Shown here one piece after another: positions 5,180 to 7,263 of a stretch of 7,263 nt of DNA. Position 1 is the first letter of the stretch, and each line of letters begins with the position of its first letter. Under the pieces are notes generated by a model. That model did no database searches. It was not told where the DNA came from and was given only the letters and a program-made list of their open reading frames with translations. The stretch is from Candidatus Neomicrothrix sp. UBA4542 (GTDB lineage: Bacteria > Actinomycetota > Acidimicrobiia > Acidimicrobiales > Poriferisodalaceae): positions 1 through 7,263 of the forward strand of contig DGLO01000036.1 of the NCBI GenBank assembly GCA_002388005.1, written 5' to 3'. The translations under genes and the position numbers were made by a program.

Positions 5180-6196
5180 ATGGCTCCGAAGTGGCGACAT
5201 CTCCTCGCCCTATTGATGGTCCTCGGCCTTGTGACTGCCGCAGCATGTGGCAGTGATGGCGGAGGCAAGATTTCTGGTGGCTACACGGTTGGGTTAGTCA
5301 CCGATACCGGCAAGGTCGATGACAAAAGCTTTAATCAGTCGGCATGGGAAGGCGCTAAGGCGGGCGCCGCGAATATTCCTGCCTCTGCTACCGCCAGCTA
5401 CATCGAAACCGAAGAATCCAAGGACTACGCGAACAATATCCAGCTCTTCATAGATGACGGAGCGAAGATCATTGTGACCGTCGGTTTCGGCTTGGGTGAA
5501 GCGACCATTGAAGCCGCCAAGGCGAACCCGGATGTGATGTTCATCGGTGTTGACCAGTGGCAGAACGAGGCCCTACCCAACCTTGCGGGGTTGATGTTCC
5601 CTGAGGCCGTGGCCGGATTTATGGCTGGAGCGCTCGCGGGCATGTTGACTGAAACCAACATTGTTGGAGCCGTCCTCGGAACCGACTTGGTCCCCCCGGT
5701 CGTGTTCTTCAAGGAAGGCTGGGAGAACGGTGCTCGTTACACCAACCCAGGCGTACAAACGATCTCCACCTATCACCCCGGAGGTCTTGATGTGGCCTTT
5801 GGTGACCCCGAATGGGGTGCCACCACAGCCCGTCAAGCTCTTGACCAAGGTGCCGACATCATCTTCGGAGCAGGAGGCGCCACCGGCAACGGAGCGCTCA
5901 TCGAGGTAGCCGGCGAAGCTGGGGCTCTTTGTGTAGGTGTGGACTCAGATCAATGGTTCACAGTGCCCGAAGCCCATCCTTGCCTGGTGACCAGTGCGAT
6001 GAAGCTCATCGACGTCGGAGTAGCGGAACTCATTGCCCAGGCCCATGCGGGAACTATGGAAGGTGGAAACTACTTCGGTGAAGTTGGTCTCGCCCCCCAC
6101 CACGATTTCGACAGCATCGTGACCAGTGAAATGCGAGCCACCCTGAAGGAGATCATGGCAGGACTGGACGACGGTTCGATAAATCCAATGCCGTAA
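5180..6196 (+). CDS. BMP/PnrA family ABC transporter substrate-binding lipoprotein
   Basis: This is the extracytoplasmic binding protein of a nucleoside-type ABC importer (PnrA/BmpA/NupN family, which binds purine nucleosides). Of 338 residues, 1-22 form a lipoprotein signal peptide: basic MAPKWRH, then hydrophobic LLALLMVLGLVTAAA, with C23 as the lipidated Cys. The -3 residue is Ala rather than the usual Leu or Val. After a Gly/Ser linker comes the family N-terminus GLVTDTGKVDDKSFNQSAW (38-56), then GFGLGEATIEAAKANPDVMFIGVD (two blocks, 102-125), the sheet-helix block VVFFKEGWENGAR (174-186), IIFGAGGATGNG (227-238) and GVDSDQWF (253-260) with SAMKLIDVG (272-280). D255 and K275 sit where family ligand contacts are expected. 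C251 and C268 could form a disulfide outside the membrane. It ends in tandem stops, TAA TAG, and is followed by a hairpin and a permease gene. The exact ligand is inferred. Confidence 0.93.
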   Translation: MAPKWRHLLALLMVLGLVTAAACGSDGGGKISGGYTVGLVTDTGKVDDKSFNQSAWEGAKAGAANIPASATASYIETEESKDYANNIQLFIDDGAKIIVTVGFGLGEATIEAAKANPDVMFIGVDQWQNEALPNLAGLMFPEAVAGFMAGALAGMLTETNIVGAVLGTDLVPPVVFFKEGWENGARYTNPGVQTISTYHPGGLDVAFGDPEWGATTARQALDQGADIIFGAGGATGNGALIEVAGEAGALCVGVDSDQWFTVPEAHPCLVTSAMKLIDVGVAELIAQAHAGTMEGGNYFGEVGLAPHHDFDSIVTSEMRATLKEIMAGLDDGSINPMP

Positions 6197-6215
6197 TAGG
6201 AATATCGACTTGAAT

Positions 6216-6246
6216 GGGGGCATCACCCACTGTGGGTGATGCCCCC
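6216..6246 (+). terminator. Strong 14-bp hairpin between lipoprotein and permease genes
   Basis: GGGGGCATCACCCA (6216-6229) pairs perfectly with TGGGTGATGCCCCC (6233-6246) across a 3-base loop. It begins 17 bases after the second stop codon at 6197-6199. No T run follows, so it is unlikely to stop transcription fully; the next bases are GAGTCGCG and then the permease ATG at 6257. Such hairpins after binding-protein genes commonly protect the upstream mRNA from 3' decay, so that binding protein exceeds permease. Partial attenuation or control of permease translation is also possible. Confidence 0.75.
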
Positions 6247-6256
6247 GAGTCGCGTC

Positions 6257-7263
6257 ATGAGCCGTTCCATACTCCGCAGCGTTGCCGTTCCACTGGCCGC
6301 AGTCGTTCTTGGTCTCTTGATTGGGGCCGTCCTGATCATCTCCCAGGACGCATCGCCCGTCACCGCATATTCCTCTCTCCTACAAGGTGGGTTGGGCGAC
6401 GGCGATGCGCTGCTGCGGACTTTGCAGAAAGCCACCCCCTTGATTTTCGGAGGGCTTGCTGTCGCGTTCGCTTTTAAGGCGGGCTTATTCAACATCGGGG
6501 GCCAGGGCCAACTACTGGTAGGCGCAGTGTTCGCCGCCGGCGTCGGTTTCGGGATCGATGGACTACCAATGTTCATTCACCTGCCCGCTGCACTTATAGC
6601 TGGGGCGCTTGCCGGCGCCATATGGGGCGGCATCGCAGGGGCACTCAAGGCAACCACTGGCGCCCATGAAGTGATCGTCACGATCATGCTCAACTTCGTG
6701 GGCGGAAATCTCACCGACTGGCTCTCAGCTAATCCGTGGAAGGACAACTCAGGTAGCAACATCGTTGCCCGAACGCCATTAGTAGAAGATTCGGCCACAA
6801 TCCCCACCCTCGGCTCGGTACCCGTCGGCTTTCTCTTAGCGGTTGTCACCGCGGCAAGTTGTTGGCTCATCCTCGAAAGAACCACCTACGGATTCGAGGT
6901 TCGCAGCGTCGGACACAACAGAAATGCTGCGCACTATGCGGGCATCAGGGTGGGATGGATCATGGCCTCCACCATGGCAGTCGCAGGCGTGCTTGCCGGA
7001 TTAGGCGGCGCCGTCGAGAGCCTCGGCGTCGACGGTCGATTCGAGGCCGGAGTGAACGTCGGCCTCGGTTTTGAAGGCATCACCATAGCCCTCTTGGCCC
7101 GAGCGAACGCTCTCGGCGTCATACCCGCAGCACTCCTTGTGGGACTGATGGAAGCCGGCGCGGCGCGAATGCAATTCAAAGCAGGAGTCGCGCCCGAACT
7201 TATTGACGTCATACAGGCACTCATACTCTTCTTCGTCGCCGCACCGGTGATTATTCGATGGCT
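6257..7263 (+). CDS. ABC transporter permease, nucleoside/simple-sugar class (partial, 3' end outside window)
   Basis: An unbroken reading frame of 335 codons runs to the window end. It encodes a polytopic inner-membrane protein of the branched-chain/ribose-type permease family, NupP-like subgroup. There is a hydrophobic first segment (about 8-29), a second (60-80) ending in the family motif GLFNIGGQGQLLVGA (76-90), then helices at about 85-100, 108-130 and 138-155. The conserved HEVIVTIMLNF lies at 137-147. A long extracytoplasmic loop (155-185) precedes a helix at 186-206. The cytoplasmic ATPase-coupling loop has GFEVRSVGHNRNAAHYAGI (212-230), and further helices lie at 233-252, 268-285, 287-301 and 315-333. 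The ATG at 6257 has no clear ribosome site; in-frame ATG 6239 and GTG 6236 sit inside the hairpin arm and are less likely. It is in the same frame as the preceding gene beyond its stops. With a usual length near 350 residues, little is missing. It likely pairs with a second permease and an ATPase further on. Confidence 0.92.
   Translation, partial: MSRSILRSVAVPLAAVVLGLLIGAVLIISQDASPVTAYSSLLQGGLGDGDALLRTLQKATPLIFGGLAVAFAFKAGLFNIGGQGQLLVGAVFAAGVGFGIDGLPMFIHLPAALIAGALAGAIWGGIAGALKATTGAHEVIVTIMLNFVGGNLTDWLSANPWKDNSGSNIVARTPLVEDSATIPTLGSVPVGFLLAVVTAASCWLILERTTYGFEVRSVGHNRNAAHYAGIRVGWIMASTMAVAGVLAGLGGAVESLGVDGRFEAGVNVGLGFEGITIALLARANALGVIPAALLVGLMEAGAARMQFKAGVAPELIDVIQALILFFVAAPVIIRW

Noticed and set aside
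6223..6885. Minus-strand frames (6223-6576 and 6577-6885) over the permease region
   Set aside because: The plus strand here encodes a complete, motif-bearing permease frame that stays open to the window end; the minus-strand frames are its complement.

Overview
The window looks like an ordinary chromosomal segment of a mid-GC (mid-50s percent by eye) high-GC-lineage bacterium, most likely an actinobacterium. The clues are the dnaX-ybaB-recR gene order, a RecR and a SPOUT methyltransferase whose wording resembles actinobacterial homologues, GTG and ATG starts, and a crotonyl-CoA carboxylase/reductase close in sequence to the streptomycete enzyme as I remember it. A marine or freshwater Acidimicrobiia-type genome would fit, but that is inference. 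No mobile element, phage gene, CRISPR array, tRNA or rRNA is visible.

Layout. Positions 1-1173 (+) hold the 3' end of dnaX, then ybaB and recR: a tightly packed DNA replication and repair operon. Positions 1174-1352 are a convergent intergenic region with a striking 21-bp perfect inverted repeat, a second small hairpin and a pair of 8-bp direct repeats. Positions 1353-2534 (-) encode an acetyl-CoA acetyltransferase-type thiolase. A 97-bp divergent control region with a 10-bp direct repeat follows. Positions 2632-5073 (+) encode crotonyl-CoA carboxylase/reductase (ccr), a methylmalonyl/ethylmalonyl-CoA epimerase that starts 2 bp after the ccr stop, and a TrmH/SpoU-type RNA methyltransferase 19 bp later. 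After a 106-bp gap, positions 5180-6196 (+) encode a BMP/PnrA-family substrate-binding lipoprotein. A 14-bp-stem hairpin comes next, then a permease of the nucleoside/simple-sugar ABC class (6257 onward) that runs off the window end.

How the genes work together. Thiolase, Ccr and epimerase make a coherent piece of the ethylmalonyl-CoA pathway: acetyl-CoA to acetoacetyl-CoA, reductive carboxylation of crotonyl-CoA to (2S)-ethylmalonyl-CoA, then epimerisation. All four CO2-pocket residues described for Ccr can be found. The same module could instead supply butyryl-CoA or an extender unit. The mutases, dehydrogenase, hydratase and lyase of the full pathway are not in this window. The BMP lipoprotein and permease form the start of a probable purine-nucleoside uptake system; its ATPase is not in the usual place between them and must lie downstream or elsewhere.

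I see no clearly new biological system. The most notable unexplained signals are the long inverted repeat between recR and the thiolase, the direct repeat in the thiolase/ccr divergent region, and the strong hairpin set directly against the permease start.
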